Shown here: in pieces, positions 47,644 through 59,660 of the stretch | How the letters are laid out: each line of letters begins with the position of its first letter | Numbering within the stretch: position 1 is the first letter of the stretch | NCBI GenBank assembly: GCA_012931725.1 | Contig: CM022949.1 | Coordinates: 26,601,826 to 26,665,825, forward strand | Length of the DNA: 64,000 bases | Origin: Litsea cubeba | Lineage: Eukaryota; Streptophyta; Magnoliopsida; Laurales; Lauraceae | Reading direction: 5' to 3' | Notes under the pieces: generated by a model | The model's input: the letters and a program-made list of their open reading frames with translations, nothing else | Databases searched by the model: none | What the model was told of the DNA's origin: nothing | Made by a program: the position numbers and the translations under genes

Positions 47644-50600
47644 TGTTGCACCCCATGGCCTCTCACGTCTCTGGGAGGAATAATAATATTGGATGGTCCT
47701 GAGCCTCACGGAAGTCTAAATTTAGTTGCATCCTAGTTTCCAAATTTTCATAATCCCAATTTCAGCCCTCACGATCAGTAATGTTAGATGTTTAGGATCT
47801 TTCCTCTACCACTCCAAATGGTTTTATCCATGATAAGATTTTATATTAAAAAAAATGCTTTTCTTTTAGACTCAAAAATGCCCCAGGATTTTTTTATTAT
47901 AAAAAGGATCATAAGTATTAAATTAGCATTACACCGGCCCCTAAATTGCCAGGAAAACTAAGCTAACATAACTGGGATAAGGTTTTGATGATGATGATGA
48001 AAAACCAACAACAAAAATGATTAGTCTTAGAAGGTAATGCAATGGCTGAAATCGTTTATCCAGACTTGAGTTCACAATTGAGGAGTACTCTTGAATTTGG
48101 ATCCTCGTTTGACACGAATATGAAGACTATGATCCGAGTCCATTCAATTTGAAAATGGGTCTGCCCGTTTAGATCACAAGGTATATTCCGACCAAAATCC
48201 AGTCTAGGGCTTCACAGCTCTAAATTTGGATCCGACTTTGCCTGTAGGACCCATATGCATGTGTTGACCATCTAGATACATCTGTTAGGTCTGACCCGGG
48301 CTGAATTCAAGCCCATTGACAACCTCAGTTGAGCACATATTGCATTTAGGGATGTATAAAAGGCCTGGTTAAGGGTGTAACCGCACGTTGTTTGTGGATT
48401 TTGGATCCTATTTTATTGGATGGATTCATCACCAAATTCAGATCCAACAAGTCTCTTATGATTAAAGATGGATTTGGCATCAACCGTAAAGCTAAAGATT
48501 TGATCTTGGATGTAGATTCCAACAAAATGATAGAGGTATATAAGATAGATGGCCGGTTAACCATACATGTGAGCTCTGAAATTATAACTAACATAATAAC
48601 CCGTGCCAGCACGGATATGGCCAACATTATAATTTAAATATTCATGAATTAAAAACATTCATAGATTTAGAAAGAAAACGGAAGAAAAAAAAAAGCTATG
48701 AGAAAACTTATTTACATAATCCAAAAGCTAGTGAATATTAAAATTCTAAAAAGACACTACATGTAAAACAATTTATTATTTTCAAGTCATATTTTTCCTT
48801 CACATCCTATATCAAATCGATAATAGAAGGAGAGATTACAAAAACTAATACAATCATTAGTAGTCTGAGAAAGAAGATATTTTAAAATAATAATATTGAA
48901 ATAATAAAAAAGAGACACTAAATGTAAAATAATTTATTATTTTCACTTCTTTTCATAATTTCTAAAAGGTAGGTCCCATCCTAAAAGGCCACTCCTTTAA
49001 CTAACAACTAAAAAAAAATATTCTTAAAAAAAATAACAAAAGCAATTAAAGCAGATGGATAATGTGTTTTTCTTTGCACTTACTTTTAGGTGTAAGGAAG
49101 AATACTAGTTGTAGTTTTGTGTATTTTATATCATTATGTTTCAATAGTATTATGTAGTATTGTGTTTCATTATAACATTGGATAACATTTTCTCTTTATG
49201 TGCATTTTTAAGTTCAAGGGAGTTTTAATAAGAGAAAAAGAGTTTAAGGGAAGAGCACTATTTCATTTGTAAGATATGGAAGTTATTTCTTGAACTTTAC
49301 ATATTGAATTTTGAGACTTTCGTTTTCTCTCTTTTATATATAACTATAGTCTATACTCTAACACTTCATATTCTTTTCTAAGTTTAATATTTTTAATCTA
49401 TAACTTATTTTTTATTTTGAAAATCTTTTTATTCTCAAAATATCTTTTAAATTTGGGCCAGGGTTGGGCCCAGGAAGTTTCACTCTAATGAAGGACTTCT
49501 CTAGGTTAAAGACATAGAGCACTTAGGTGAGACCTACCCGTGATCACTTTGGTTTTTTAGAGGTCATTACGATTTGAGGATTTGATTTAAAATTGCCCTA
49601 TTGTGATATGATATTAAATAACCAAATGACACCCATTATACATAGAGGACCCTAAAAACATATTAGATAAGTGGACACCAGTGGGCTCCATTTGAAAGAT
49701 CCACCAATAATCTTTAAAGCCTGAGATGATATTGAGAAAGTGGGCTGCATAGTGAGGTTGATCAAATTCTTAATTTTAATTAAACATAAAACACTTTGCA
49801 GTACAACTCTAGATTTTCTGTACTGAATACAATATTTTCAATAGGTTGGTCTCATTCTAATATTATACTCTTTTAATTATCTGAGGACTATAGGTATTTT
49901 ATTTTTTAATGAATCTTTTTAGGTAAGATGAGAATTTCTATAGGTTAAAAAGCCTAGAGGATCCGGAGTGGCTATATATTTAGTAAGTGGGTCGCATGTG
50001 TCGGGTCCACTCCTTTGAAGGAACACAAATATTGGAAGACTCATATCATATTGGAAGACAAATATTAGAGAAAAGAGGGAAAGAGGGAGGAAACGAAATA
50101 GGGAGAAGAAAAGGAATAAGAAAGAGGAGGACAGAAACAGAGGAAAGGGACTTAGTGGATCGGACCCCATTTCTCTTGAATCTCTCTATGTGTCACAAAA
50201 TCCCTAATTCTATTAACCCCAAATCCCTAATTACAAAAATAAATAAGGCACAAAAGATTCACTAATCCGGCTAAACCCTTATCACTACTACAGAAAATAA
50301 ATAAAGCCCCAATAAGCAAAATAACCTACTCCCAGAAACCCTAAATTTAAAAACCAGAGTCCTAATGCCAGAAGCCCTAAATCCCTTTATCCCTATTCTC
50401 CAAACCTTAATAACCCCTAAATAATCCAAAACATAATATCAAACCCTAATTTCTAATCATTAATTATTAACCCATGATTTATGATACCTAATTAATCAGT
50501 CAAAGTAACAGTAATGAAAGAGTGTCATTAAACAGGTAAATTTTAAATCTGATATCCAGTTAATATAAGTCAGTCTAATTAATCAAACAGTCATAAAATT

Positions 50601-50870
50601 TAATTCATACTTACTTAAATTAAATTAAATAAAAGAGATAAAAGTAAATATAGTAAATAAGGAAAAGAAATAAAAGCTGGAGAACGACCTTTTTCGTGGG
50701 CTTTTTTACTTGGTTTGAGACTTGTCACTGGCCCAAGATTTCCATTGGCCTAGAATTTGAGGATATCCACTTAAAAATCCTCGCAGTTTCTCTCTCTCGC
50801 TTTGTAGTTTTCACAGAGTCATACCCTTTATAAAACAAATACATGACATGGTTCCTCCTTTACAAAAATC

Positions 50871-51051
50871 AGTGGTTCCACAGTAAAAAAGAGGTATGGC
50901 TCCACCTTTATAAAAAGACTGCGAGCCACCTTTAACAAAAAGACATGGCTCTACCTTTTAAAAAAAAAAAACTTGGCTCCACTTCTACAACCTTTACAAA
51001 AACAAGTGGTTCCACCATAAAAAAGAGGTATGGCTCCACCTTTATAAAAAG
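50871..51051 (+). repeat. Spaced direct duplication of a 47-bp block
   Basis: AGTGGTTCCAC followed by AAAAAAGAGGTATGGCTCC occurs at 50871-50917 and 51005-51051, 134 bp apart. The intervening sequence has further partial TGGCTCCACCTTT copies. Confidence 0.85.
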
Positions 51052-51172
51052 GGATTTTAACCAAAAAAGTGTCCCTATACACAAATACGTCGGATTTAAT
51101 CAGAAATACACAAAAATGACCATTTTGGTGTTCGTACAGTGATTTTTTTACTCTTTTACCCTCCCTTTATCG

Positions 51173-51184
51173 AACGATATCGTT
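51173..51184. repeat. AACGATATCGTT palindrome upstream of the V-ATPase gene
   Basis: A perfect 12-bp palindrome 373 bp before the ATG at 51557. The same core recurs in the repeat family at 53-62.4 kb, but here it lacks the rest of that family's unit. A CT-rich leader follows (51240-51310). Confidence 0.7.
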
Positions 51185-51556
51185 TTCAATCCCACCCTTT
51201 TACCCTAAAACCAATGAAAGATTTTCTTCCCCCTTCCTTCTCCCTACATTGCGGCTCTAGCTCTCTCGTTCCCTCTCCCTCTCCGCTCACTACTCTCTTT
51301 TTCCCTCTCCGCTCGATGCCTGGATCAAGCTTAGACTTTAAAATTTGGGCTCAGGCTCGGGCCTGGCAATATGGGTTCCATCTCGAACTCATGCCAGCCC
51401 AAATTCATCTCCCATCATCTTTTCTCTCTGGGGTCGGTATTACAAGTAGTCAGAGAGAGAGCGAAGCTCTTAAAATTCTCTGCGCATCCATCTAGATCCA
51501 TGCCCTAGCCCTAATTCTCACTGCAGAGATCGGCATCTGAATAGCAAAAATCCAAT

Positions 51557-51846
51557 ATGGAAGAATCGATGGGCATGGGAGACTCTGGCTCGTGGGCGCG
51601 AGCGATCGTGCGGATCTCACCTTACACTTTCTCCACCATTGGAATCGCCATCTCAATTAGCGTATCGGTCTTGGGAGCCGCTTGGTATGAATTCATTCTA
51701 TCCAATCTTTTCTTTTGGATTTCGGGTTCTGAGAATTAGTTTTTTTTTTCTCTTTGTAACATCATCAGGGATATTTTTATAACGGGAAGCAGTCTTATTG
51801 GTGCTGCAATCAAAGCCCCTCGCATCACTTCCAAGAATCTCATCAG
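51557..51846 (+). CDS. VHA-c'': V-type proton ATPase c'' proteolipid subunit, first two exons
   Basis: Exon 1 (51557-51684) encodes MEESMGMGDSGSWARAIVRI then SPYTFSTIGIAISISVSVLG AAW. Exon 2 (51769-51846) encodes IFITGSSLIGAAIKAPRITS then KNLIS. Donors GTATGA and GTCTGC and the CAG acceptor preserve frame. This is the N-terminal third of the c'' subunit (about 180 residues in plants), a membrane rotor protein of the vacuolar and Golgi proton pump; the first transmembrane helix is SPYTF through VLGAA. An Asp replaces the usual Gly after AAW. The next exon (VIFCEAVAIYG, containing the proton-carrying Glu) was not found up to 64000. Either introns are very long or the gene is truncated. Upstream is a CT-rich leader typical of a housekeeping promoter. 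Confidence 0.85.
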
Positions 51847-52997
51847 GTCTGCAATTTTTCCTCTTCAACTGAAAAGATCTAATGCCATTTTCCTTTATTT
51901 TGTGCCACTTTTCTTTCGAATAATTGGATCAGTTTTAAAGACGAGGATCTTGTTTGGTTATAGCATCATGTTAGCTCTTTCTTTTTTTTAGTTCTATGTC
52001 TCTGTAAATGTGGGGTAGATGAAATATAGAATGTTGAATCGGTACCTCATATGTGAATTGCAGCTGGATCTGATTTCACATATTTTTTTTCAATCTTTGG
52101 GTGAAAAAGATAACTCAAAAGACTTGAGAATATCACTATGATATGAGCGGTACATAGGCCAATTGTGATTCATGAGAGGTGTTTCTGATCTGAAGGTCAA
52201 ACATGATGAGAGTGACCCTCAGAGTGTAGATTTATGGATGGTTGGAGCTTTCAAACCTGTTTTTGATTTTATTTTATTGGAGAGCCAGGATGGTCGGTTA
52301 AAGAGTTGGGAACACAACTTTTGAAACTCCGTACCTTATGCGAGGCAAAGGATGAGTCATTTGGTAGTGCAATCCAAGCACATCCACTTTATGGAACGTT
52401 TATAGACCAACCCAAAGTTTCACTAGAAACCATTGAGGAATCTTGACGAGAGCATGTAGCAAAGTAGGAAGGTTCTCATTGTTGCAATGAGAAGGTCGCA
52501 CATTCGAGGCATGTTGGCTGTAAAGAAAGCAATCTATAAATTTTGAGAGCTTATTTGTGGTTGAAGGCTGTATTCATGTGTCAAATGGTTTTTGAAGATC
52601 AAATGCTTGGATTATTCGAACCTTTTTTACGAGCCATGTATTGCAACTATGACAAGTTTAGAGGAAGTTGTTGCCCATTCTCTAATAGGCTACAGTAGAC
52701 TTTCATGCTTTGAATCTTTTGGATGTTTTAGGTTATTTAGTGTGCCAGTTTAGTAAGTGGATGATTTGGCCGATACTTCGATAGATTCTGGGGAAACTTC
52801 GATATGTTTCTCTGGATTTCAAACTTGGTTAGATGTAAAACATGGAATCCTAAAAATTAGAATGGAGAGTCTGAAAATATGGTTGAAGTTGAACCACTGA
52901 TTAGATGTAAATTGGCTTCTTTCAGTAGTGCTTAAACTGGAACCAATACTAGGGAACTCATGACCCAAGTGTAGAATATGCGAGCGGCAAACCATAC
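51847..52997. other. Probable intron of the V-ATPase gene
   Basis: It follows the exon 2 donor. No exon recognised. T-rich and non-coding. Confidence 0.5.
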
Positions 52998-53155
52998 TTA
53001 TTAGGAAAATGCATTTTTGAATCAAATCCATGAGCCTTTCTCATTGTTTATGCACCCCATTATAAAGTCATTGTCATATTTATTGTCGGAGATAAAAAAT
53101 GGGCGAAGAACCTAAGTAATTGTAACGATATCGTTATCAGAAAATTTCAAAAACT
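52998..53155. repeat. Partial copy of the AACGATATCGTT repeat family
   Basis: It matches the palindrome arm at about 58640-58810: AGGAAAATGCATTTTTGA, TCTCATTGTTTATGCACCCC, ATTATAAAGTCATTGTCAT, AAAAAATGGGCGAAGAACCT and GTAACGATATCGTTATCAG. The core palindrome lies at 53124-53135. It lacks the GGTTCGAACC hairpins. Confidence 0.85.
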
Positions 53156-53194
53156 AGATTTTGAGTGACTGTTATCGAGCTACTTATACTGATG

Positions 53195-53350
53195 TCATCC
53201 ATGCCACACGCGACAAAAACCAATAGCGGAAGTGTGGATATGATAATTTGAAATTTTCAATAAGGTAGAGATGGATTCTTCTGCTCTTGAATCATGTTCT
53301 TCATCTCCACCACTTGATGACTGCATACTTCCACTGTTGCCAGAATCCAT
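53195..53350 (-). pseudogene. VQ-motif protein-like N-terminal fragment
   Basis: On the minus strand an ATG at 53350 opens MDSGNSGSMQSSSGGDEEHD then SRAEESIST, which resembles the conserved start of a group of plant VQ-motif proteins (nuclear partners of WRKY factors). Similarity fades after about 30 residues, and the VQ motif FxxxVQxxTG is absent. The repeat copy at 52998-53155 lies a short way beyond the break. An AG-rich segment on the plus strand (53370-53420) would be its CT-rich 5' leader. The identification rests on a short match. Confidence 0.5.
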
Positions 53351-56300
53351 GGCTTTCGATCTATGAAAGAAAAGCGAAAGAGAGGGAGACAAGAAGAAAG
53401 AAGAAGACAAACTCTCACTTACAACAACATGAAAGAGAATCCTGCAATACAACCCACATGTCTTCTACAACTGCCATCATAAGAAAGAACCCATATCTTT
53501 AAAGCTGTGATCTACCCACAAACTTTCTGATAGTGACTCTTTGTAAACTATATGAAGTGAAAAGAAGTGATTGATCTGTCATCTGTGAGATGGAGTGTGT
53601 GGTAAGCAAGGATCAGTTGGTTTCTACAAAAGGGAGCATTCCCATATTTGCCTCATGTTCGTGTTTGGAGTTGATTTGGGGCACAAGCCCACAGCAGTAA
53701 CAATAAGGTAATCAAGTTAAAATAATTAATAAAAGAAGTTTATTTAACCAATAACCTCATTTTCAAATATTAGCGACATAGATGGTAGTTGCAAACTTAT
53801 ACTATCTCTTGGAGAGTTCTAATTGAGTAATGAATTAATAAAAAAAAAGAGTCAACTAAGTCTGGATTACTTGCTGTTATTATGTTGTCCAACCCCAACT
53901 TGGTTTACCTTTAATCAGTCTCCCCCTCATACTCAATACCATCTGTGAATTATACAACCTACACTAACCATTGGATTGAACCACAAAAAATTGTACAGTC
54001 ATAAAACCTTCCAAGTTGGAGGCCTTCAAAAATCAATAAATATAGGGATATCTGATGGGGGCTGATTTTCTTGCGCAACACTAGTCACCTTTCCAATCCC
54101 CTACCCACAATGATTGCCATGCTTCCAGGTGCATGAGAAATGCCTTCACTTTTTTTTTAGATTGGATTCTGCCTAATCTATTGTTAATTTTTTGTTCAAA
54201 CTTGAGAGAGATATCCTTGTTGGGTTTCCTTCTTATATGATTGAAACCTTGGGATATGAAGAGATTCCTTCCTAAGCATTGGGTTTCCGATAAAATAGTG
54301 AAGGCATTTCTCACCATCTTTCCCGATTTTTAGAGGCAGGTTTCACTTTGCTGAAAAAAATGAGAAAGAGAATCCTCTCTGGGTCTAGTTATATTTGAGC
54401 AATCAAAAACACAAATAGACTGATAACCCAAATTTCGTTTGTGAGAAAGAAATTACAGAAAGAATACTTTTGGGGTTTGAAAAATTGGGTTAAACTTTCC
54501 TTTTTTTTTTTAGAGAGATCCTTGTTGGGTTTATATGTATATGTTGTTGGAATCTTGAGATAGAAAAAAAAGAGGTTCTATCTGAGAATTCAGTTAGAAA
54601 AGTGAAGGCCTTTCTAAGGTTTTCCATAGCACCTGCAGTAGTTCTCTCTCCCATCAATCAATTTCATATTTTGGGCAAAAATGAAAACTAAGATCTGCCC
54701 TAATCTCTTCTCTAATTTGGGGAGAAATTTGCCCAATCTCGCTAAAGCAGCGAATCGCAGTGAGTCCTCATCTCTATCTTTCTTTTCTTTTCATTATTGC
54801 TTTTTTTTCCTTCTTCCTTAGGTCTGCAATCCTCTCTCTGCAGTCTTTGCAACCCTATCTCTGCTCACGGATTTTTAAACCACCTCAGGTATGACTGTTT
54901 TTTATTTATGTAACTGTAGGTTGTAAATTTGTTTGTATGACAGCAGATTTCTTTAATTTATTTTTTGTATGTGTTGTGCATGGTGTGATGGTGGTGGTGT
55001 GATTGTGGCAATGGATAGATGGAGGTTTTTTTTTTTTTAAGGTTTCAGTGGTGGCTTTTTTTAAATGTTAGAAGATCAACTGGTGTAGACCAATTGGTGG
55101 GTTTGAACCATTTGATGAGTCTACATTGATAGACCCAATTAATTGGCAATTTTGAAAATTTTGTCGTGGTTTAACATGTTGCCAACTACCAAGATCAGAT
55201 TCCATATGTCATGTAGAAAACACTTGTACTTCTCATGGATTACATTAGCCAATGCCTAATACACTTTTAGGCACTGTGCATCAACCTTCTACAGTGTGAT
55301 AACTCTAGTTACAAGTGTAGCTCCAGTTACATGCATTGTCCATGTGTAGCTCCAGTTACAAGTCTTGCAACATATCAAGTCTCGTCCGTGTTGTTTAGTA
55401 TTTGTGTTGTCACTTTATGAGATAACTGATTATAGCAAATTTGGAAACTATATGATAAAAATGGGCCTAGGAACTTGAACCACAATATGATAGAAATAGG
55501 CAGATATTCCAATTTTTTTTCTTAATCGGATTGCAGGCCGAGTGTGGTGGAATGTTGAATGGGTTGTTTGACTTGGAAGTTGGGTTCAGTCTAGATGAGT
55601 TTTGAAGGTTGGATTGAAGGGTGTAGGTGGGTGTTGAAGTTTGAGTCCTAATAAAGAAAGACTCCTAAATAAATGGAGTTTCAATCCACTCGTGTAATGT
55701 TTCCTTGGGTTAGGTTGGATTTTTACCTAGTGATAGTAGGAAATTCTTAGAGCTTGATTCTCTTCAAAAAGGCAGCATCTCAGAGAGGTATCTTCTAATA
55801 TTCATTTTTTTTAATGTTTTTTTCTTTTCATTTTACATCTTCATATGGTATAACCAGCTTGATTGTTTACATCCTCACCTCAGTGGTAAGAGGCATCAGT
55901 TGTCACCTAACTATCCAGTGTTCAAATCCTCGTTACCGTCCTTTAGAGTTTTCAATCTCACTGTCCTTGGGATTTGAACTCTCTAGTCATTTTGGTGACA
56001 TTTTATGACCTTCAATCTTTTGGGACACAAAAACTAATGTTGGCTAATTTTTTTTGTCTTAATCCTATGAAAATGGCTCATTTAGCCCATAAATTCCTAT
56101 TTCAACATATTAGAAAGGTATCATTAATTTCAAGTCATTTGGATGTCATTTTGGGGCTTTTCGCTTTTTAGCCTACTTTGGCCGGTTCCAAATTATTTGC
56201 CCCAGAAGCCTATCTATTGTACCTCACTTGGCACATAACCTTCTTAAACTCATATGAGGCCTCCCTTTAGATTTTAATTTCAGGCTTGATGTGCTTATTA

Positions 56301-57850
56301 CTTTGGGTTGTTTTGTGTTTTAAATGGTTGAAACGGGGGCGATGGGGCCCTTGAGTGGTGGTGGGAATGTTGTTCTGGGCTGATTTAGTGTTTGATTTAT
56401 TGGGAATTGGGACCAAATCTGATGCTATTTTCGTGAATGTTTTTGGAGACTACCATTTACTTCAAACTTGAATGTGAGTCATGGTTGTAGCTTTGCTGGA
56501 CTATGTTAGAAGGATGGGGGATTTTATATTGGTTTGATAAGATTAGCATAAATGATGGTGGTTGTCGTGAAGCTGTGGAGGTGAAAGTTGCATCCAACAA
56601 AACTGTTGGATTTTTATTACTTTCTATCTGGTATATGCCCTGTGATGTTGTTGGTTTGGGATTTTGAGGCTAGTTGGGAAGTGGGGTTTTCCCATGGTTC
56701 CTTGATAGATAATTGGAATGTGACTTCTTTTTTTTTTTTTGATGTTCATTTAGATCTCTTTGAAATTTAATTTTGACTATCATCCTGTGTCTTTATGTAA
56801 CACTTATAATTTCCAATACATAGTTTCTATCGATTTGCACTTTTTTTGGTTAGTATCTCTCTTTCCAATAAACAATCTCTCTCTTGATTTACACCTTTTG
56901 GGTTAGCATAACTCTTGAATCTATAAATCCCCAAAAAAAATACTACCCACACTGTCATTTTAGGTATACATTTGTAATAGTTAATCAATAATTTTAATGA
57001 ATCATTATAATCCATCATCTAATCTGTACTCCTCCTGCCATGTATTTTGCAGATATTTTACATTATAGACATGGAGTGATGGTGCATGGGAAAGAGTATC
57101 CCATGGAGAAAAAGGATTTTGCGTGATAGGTTGAGACTAGATGTTGCCATATACATGGGTGATTTGTATAAGAATGGTTGCTGCTGCACATGGAATGTTG
57201 TCATGTAGAAAGGGTGGTTTGTGTTTGGATGTAATGGGATTGAATGTATTGTAAAGACATGTTGGGATGTTAGTGTTGGAATGTAATGATGTTATAATGA
57301 TGTTGGGATGTTGGAATGCTACATTTGTAATTGAAACTTGCACTAAAAAATGTTTTCCTAGATGAAAGCAGTTGAATGTTGAAATGGTGGGTGGTGGAAT
57401 GACAGGCTTTCTTTTTCCTGGATATTGGATGGTGGAATGGTGGTTTTTTCCCGATGAATTCTAAATGTTCATGATAGGTGTCAATCTAAATGAGTATTCT
57501 GAATGTGAAATCTAAATTTGTGATCTTATTAATTTTTCTGGAATTCAAATGATTATGAATTCTTATAATAATTGTGACATGTTTTAAATGATGGACCTAT
57601 TTGAATGATTGTCCACACTGCATTGGAGTTTCAGATGTGTCCATAGAATTGTATTGGGAAGGCATGTAAATATGTTATCATTTTGTATTTGAGTTTCAAC
57701 AAAAAAAGGTGCTTTATTTTTTGACTTTTGCATCCAACCACTGAAATTGAAACAAAAATGGAGGGCCATGATTGAGCTCTCTCATACAGTTGGTGAGAAT
57801 GTCTCTCACGTAACACCTCCCTTTCTATTACAATACTTTTTTCTTTAAAT
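53351..57850. other. Long non-coding stretch
   Basis: No gene recognised. A block around 54170-54310 (TATCCTTGTTGGGTTTCC ... GTGAAGGCATTTCTCACC) recurs imperfectly at 54510-54640. 57230-57450 is rich in GATGTTGGAATG-type low-complexity sequence. A GT...AG-flanked leader-like segment at 54650-54890 has no recognisable product. Confidence 0.55.
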
Positions 57851-59120
57851 TTAACGATGAACCGAATCAATTCATAGATCCCATAAGTAAGGTTAAAAAT
57901 AGTAACAAACATAAGAAAAAACATTTTGGCATTGCAGATGGGATGATCTATAGATGGTTTTTAGGGTGAGAAATCTTTAAGAACTTGAATTCCTACTCAT
58001 ACGAACTTGAATTTTGTGCCCGACATTGTTTTTTTTATAACGATATCATTACCATCTTTTATAGTTTCTTCATCCATTTTTTATGTCCAACAAGAAAATA
58101 ATAGTGACTTTATATTGAGATGCACAAACAATAAGAAAGACTCACGATTTCACTCAAAATCTAGTTTTCAAAAAATTTATGATAGCGATATCGTTACAAT
58201 TATTTATTTGTTCTTTGCCCATTTTTTGTCTCCAATAACAAAATGAATCGGACTTTATAATGGGGTGCATAAACAATGAGAAAAGCTCACAGATTTGGCT
58301 CAAAAATGCATTTTCCTAATAGGTGAAGTGAAGGTTTGAACCCTCAAAATGAGGGTTCGAACCTTCGGACTTTTTGGAATTTAGCCCAGGAAGGCAGTGA
58401 AGTGAAGGTTCGAACCCTCAAAAGGAGGGTTCAAACCTTTGGACTCTCTGGAATTTGGCCCAGGAATGCAGTGGAGGGTTCGAACCTTCACTTCACTGCC
58501 TTCCTGAGCCAAATTCCAGAGAGTATTAAGGTTCGAACCCTCGTTTTAAGGGTTCGAACCTTCACTTCACTACCTTCCTGGGCCAAATTCCAGAGAGTCT
58601 GAAGGTTCGAACCCTCGTTTTGAGGGTTCGAACCTTCACTTCATCTATTAGAAAAATGCATTTGTGAGCCAAATCTGTGAGCCTTTCTCATTGTTTATGC
58701 ACCCCATTATAAAGTCCGATTCATTTTGTTATTAGAGACAAAAAATGGGAGAAGATCCAATAAATAATCATAACGATATCGCTATCAGAAATTTTTTGAA
58801 AACTAGATTTTGAGTGAAATCGTGAGTCTTTATTATTGTTTATGCATCTCAATATAAAGTCACTATTATTTTCTTGTTGGACACAAAAAATGGATGAATA
58901 AACTATAAACGATGGTAACGATATTGTTATCAAAAAATAATGTCGGGCACAAAATTCAAGTTCGTATGAGTAGGAATTCAAGTTCTTAAAGATTTCTCAC
59001 CCTAAAAACCATCTATAGATCATCCCATCTGCAATGCCAAAATGTTTTTTCTTATATTTGTTGTTATTCTCAACCTTACTTATGGGATCTATGAATTGAT
59101 TCGGTTGGGTTCATCGTTAA
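57851..59120. repeat. Near-perfect 1270-bp palindrome with internal hairpins
   Basis: The left arm (57851-58481) and right arm (58482-59120) are inverted copies with only scattered differences and essentially no spacer; the centre is GGTTCGAACC at 58477-58486. The outer ends read TTAACGATGAACC and, inverted, the same. From the outside in, each arm carries a plain block (ATAGATCCCATAAGTAAGG ... GGGATGATCTATAGATGG), two blocks with AACGATATCGTT-like cores, TGGGGTGCATAAACAATGAG, and two GGTTCGAACC hairpins separated by CTCTCTGGAATTTGGCCCAG. No target duplication is obvious (flanks CTTTAAAT and TGCTGCAC). No coding capacity. It could be a foldback or long-TIR non-autonomous element, or an inverted duplication. 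Confidence 0.95.
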
Positions 59121-59660
59121 TGCTGCACTGCTAAAATGTTTTTATGTTTGTTGCACCCATTGGCCATGGAAGCTCGATGGCTACAAGACAAAAGATTGTC
59201 GTTGACACCTAACTCAAGCCTTGAAAGATTCAATTGAAACTTGACGTCATCTATTGAAGGAATTAGAGAAGCCTCTGAGGCACAAAACCGACTTATGCGT
59301 GCACATATCAAAAGCGAAAATTTAAGAAATATGTATTTGAAGGTTATATGTCATGTATTGGTGATCACGTGCTGTATTTTAGTTTACATATCATTCTGGG
59401 TGTAAATGATATTGTGAATGAACCTGTGTTTATGTAGTTGAGAACATGAACATCCAGTGTAATATGCTGTGATCAGCTGGGTGAATAAAACATTTGTCAC
59501 ACACATGACAAATTTCAGGCTTCCTTACAAAACTCATCTTCTGTGAATGTGTTAGAAAATGCAGATTTGAAGGGTTAGGTTTGATTGAACTGCTTGATAT
59601 TAATTCTTGGTTACTTGTAAATAGAGAAACATAATTCATATATAGTCATTTAGCCATTTA
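59121..59660. other. Non-coding stretch
   Basis: Nothing recognised. A short segment after 59120 (CTAAAATGTTTTTATGTTTG) resembles the palindrome interior near 59037. Confidence 0.5.

Larger units (their letters stand above)
45288..51172. other. Long non-coding stretch with scattered repeats
   Basis: No gene recognised. Notable pieces: a partly duplicated block with GAACGGGCTCTGGCCA at about 45690-45790; a GC hairpin at 46794-46860; CCGTGC hairpins at 47037-47051 and 48601-48614; microsatellites near 47.3 and 47.6 kb; a 134-bp spaced duplication at 50871-51051. Open frames here are short and composition-driven. Confidence 0.6.

Noticed and set aside
50200..50420. Telomere-like CCCTAAA repeats
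   Set aside because: CCCTAA words are scattered and irregular, never in tandem.
54650..54900. Possible new gene start with ATG at 54680 and GT/AG-like sites
   Set aside because: The short peptide matches nothing I know and has no continuation in frame; left as non-coding.
58336..58640. tRNA-like genes because of many GGTTCGAACC T-loop-like sequences
   Set aside because: No D-arm, anticodon arm or acceptor stem can be formed around them. The core sits in perfect hairpins instead.
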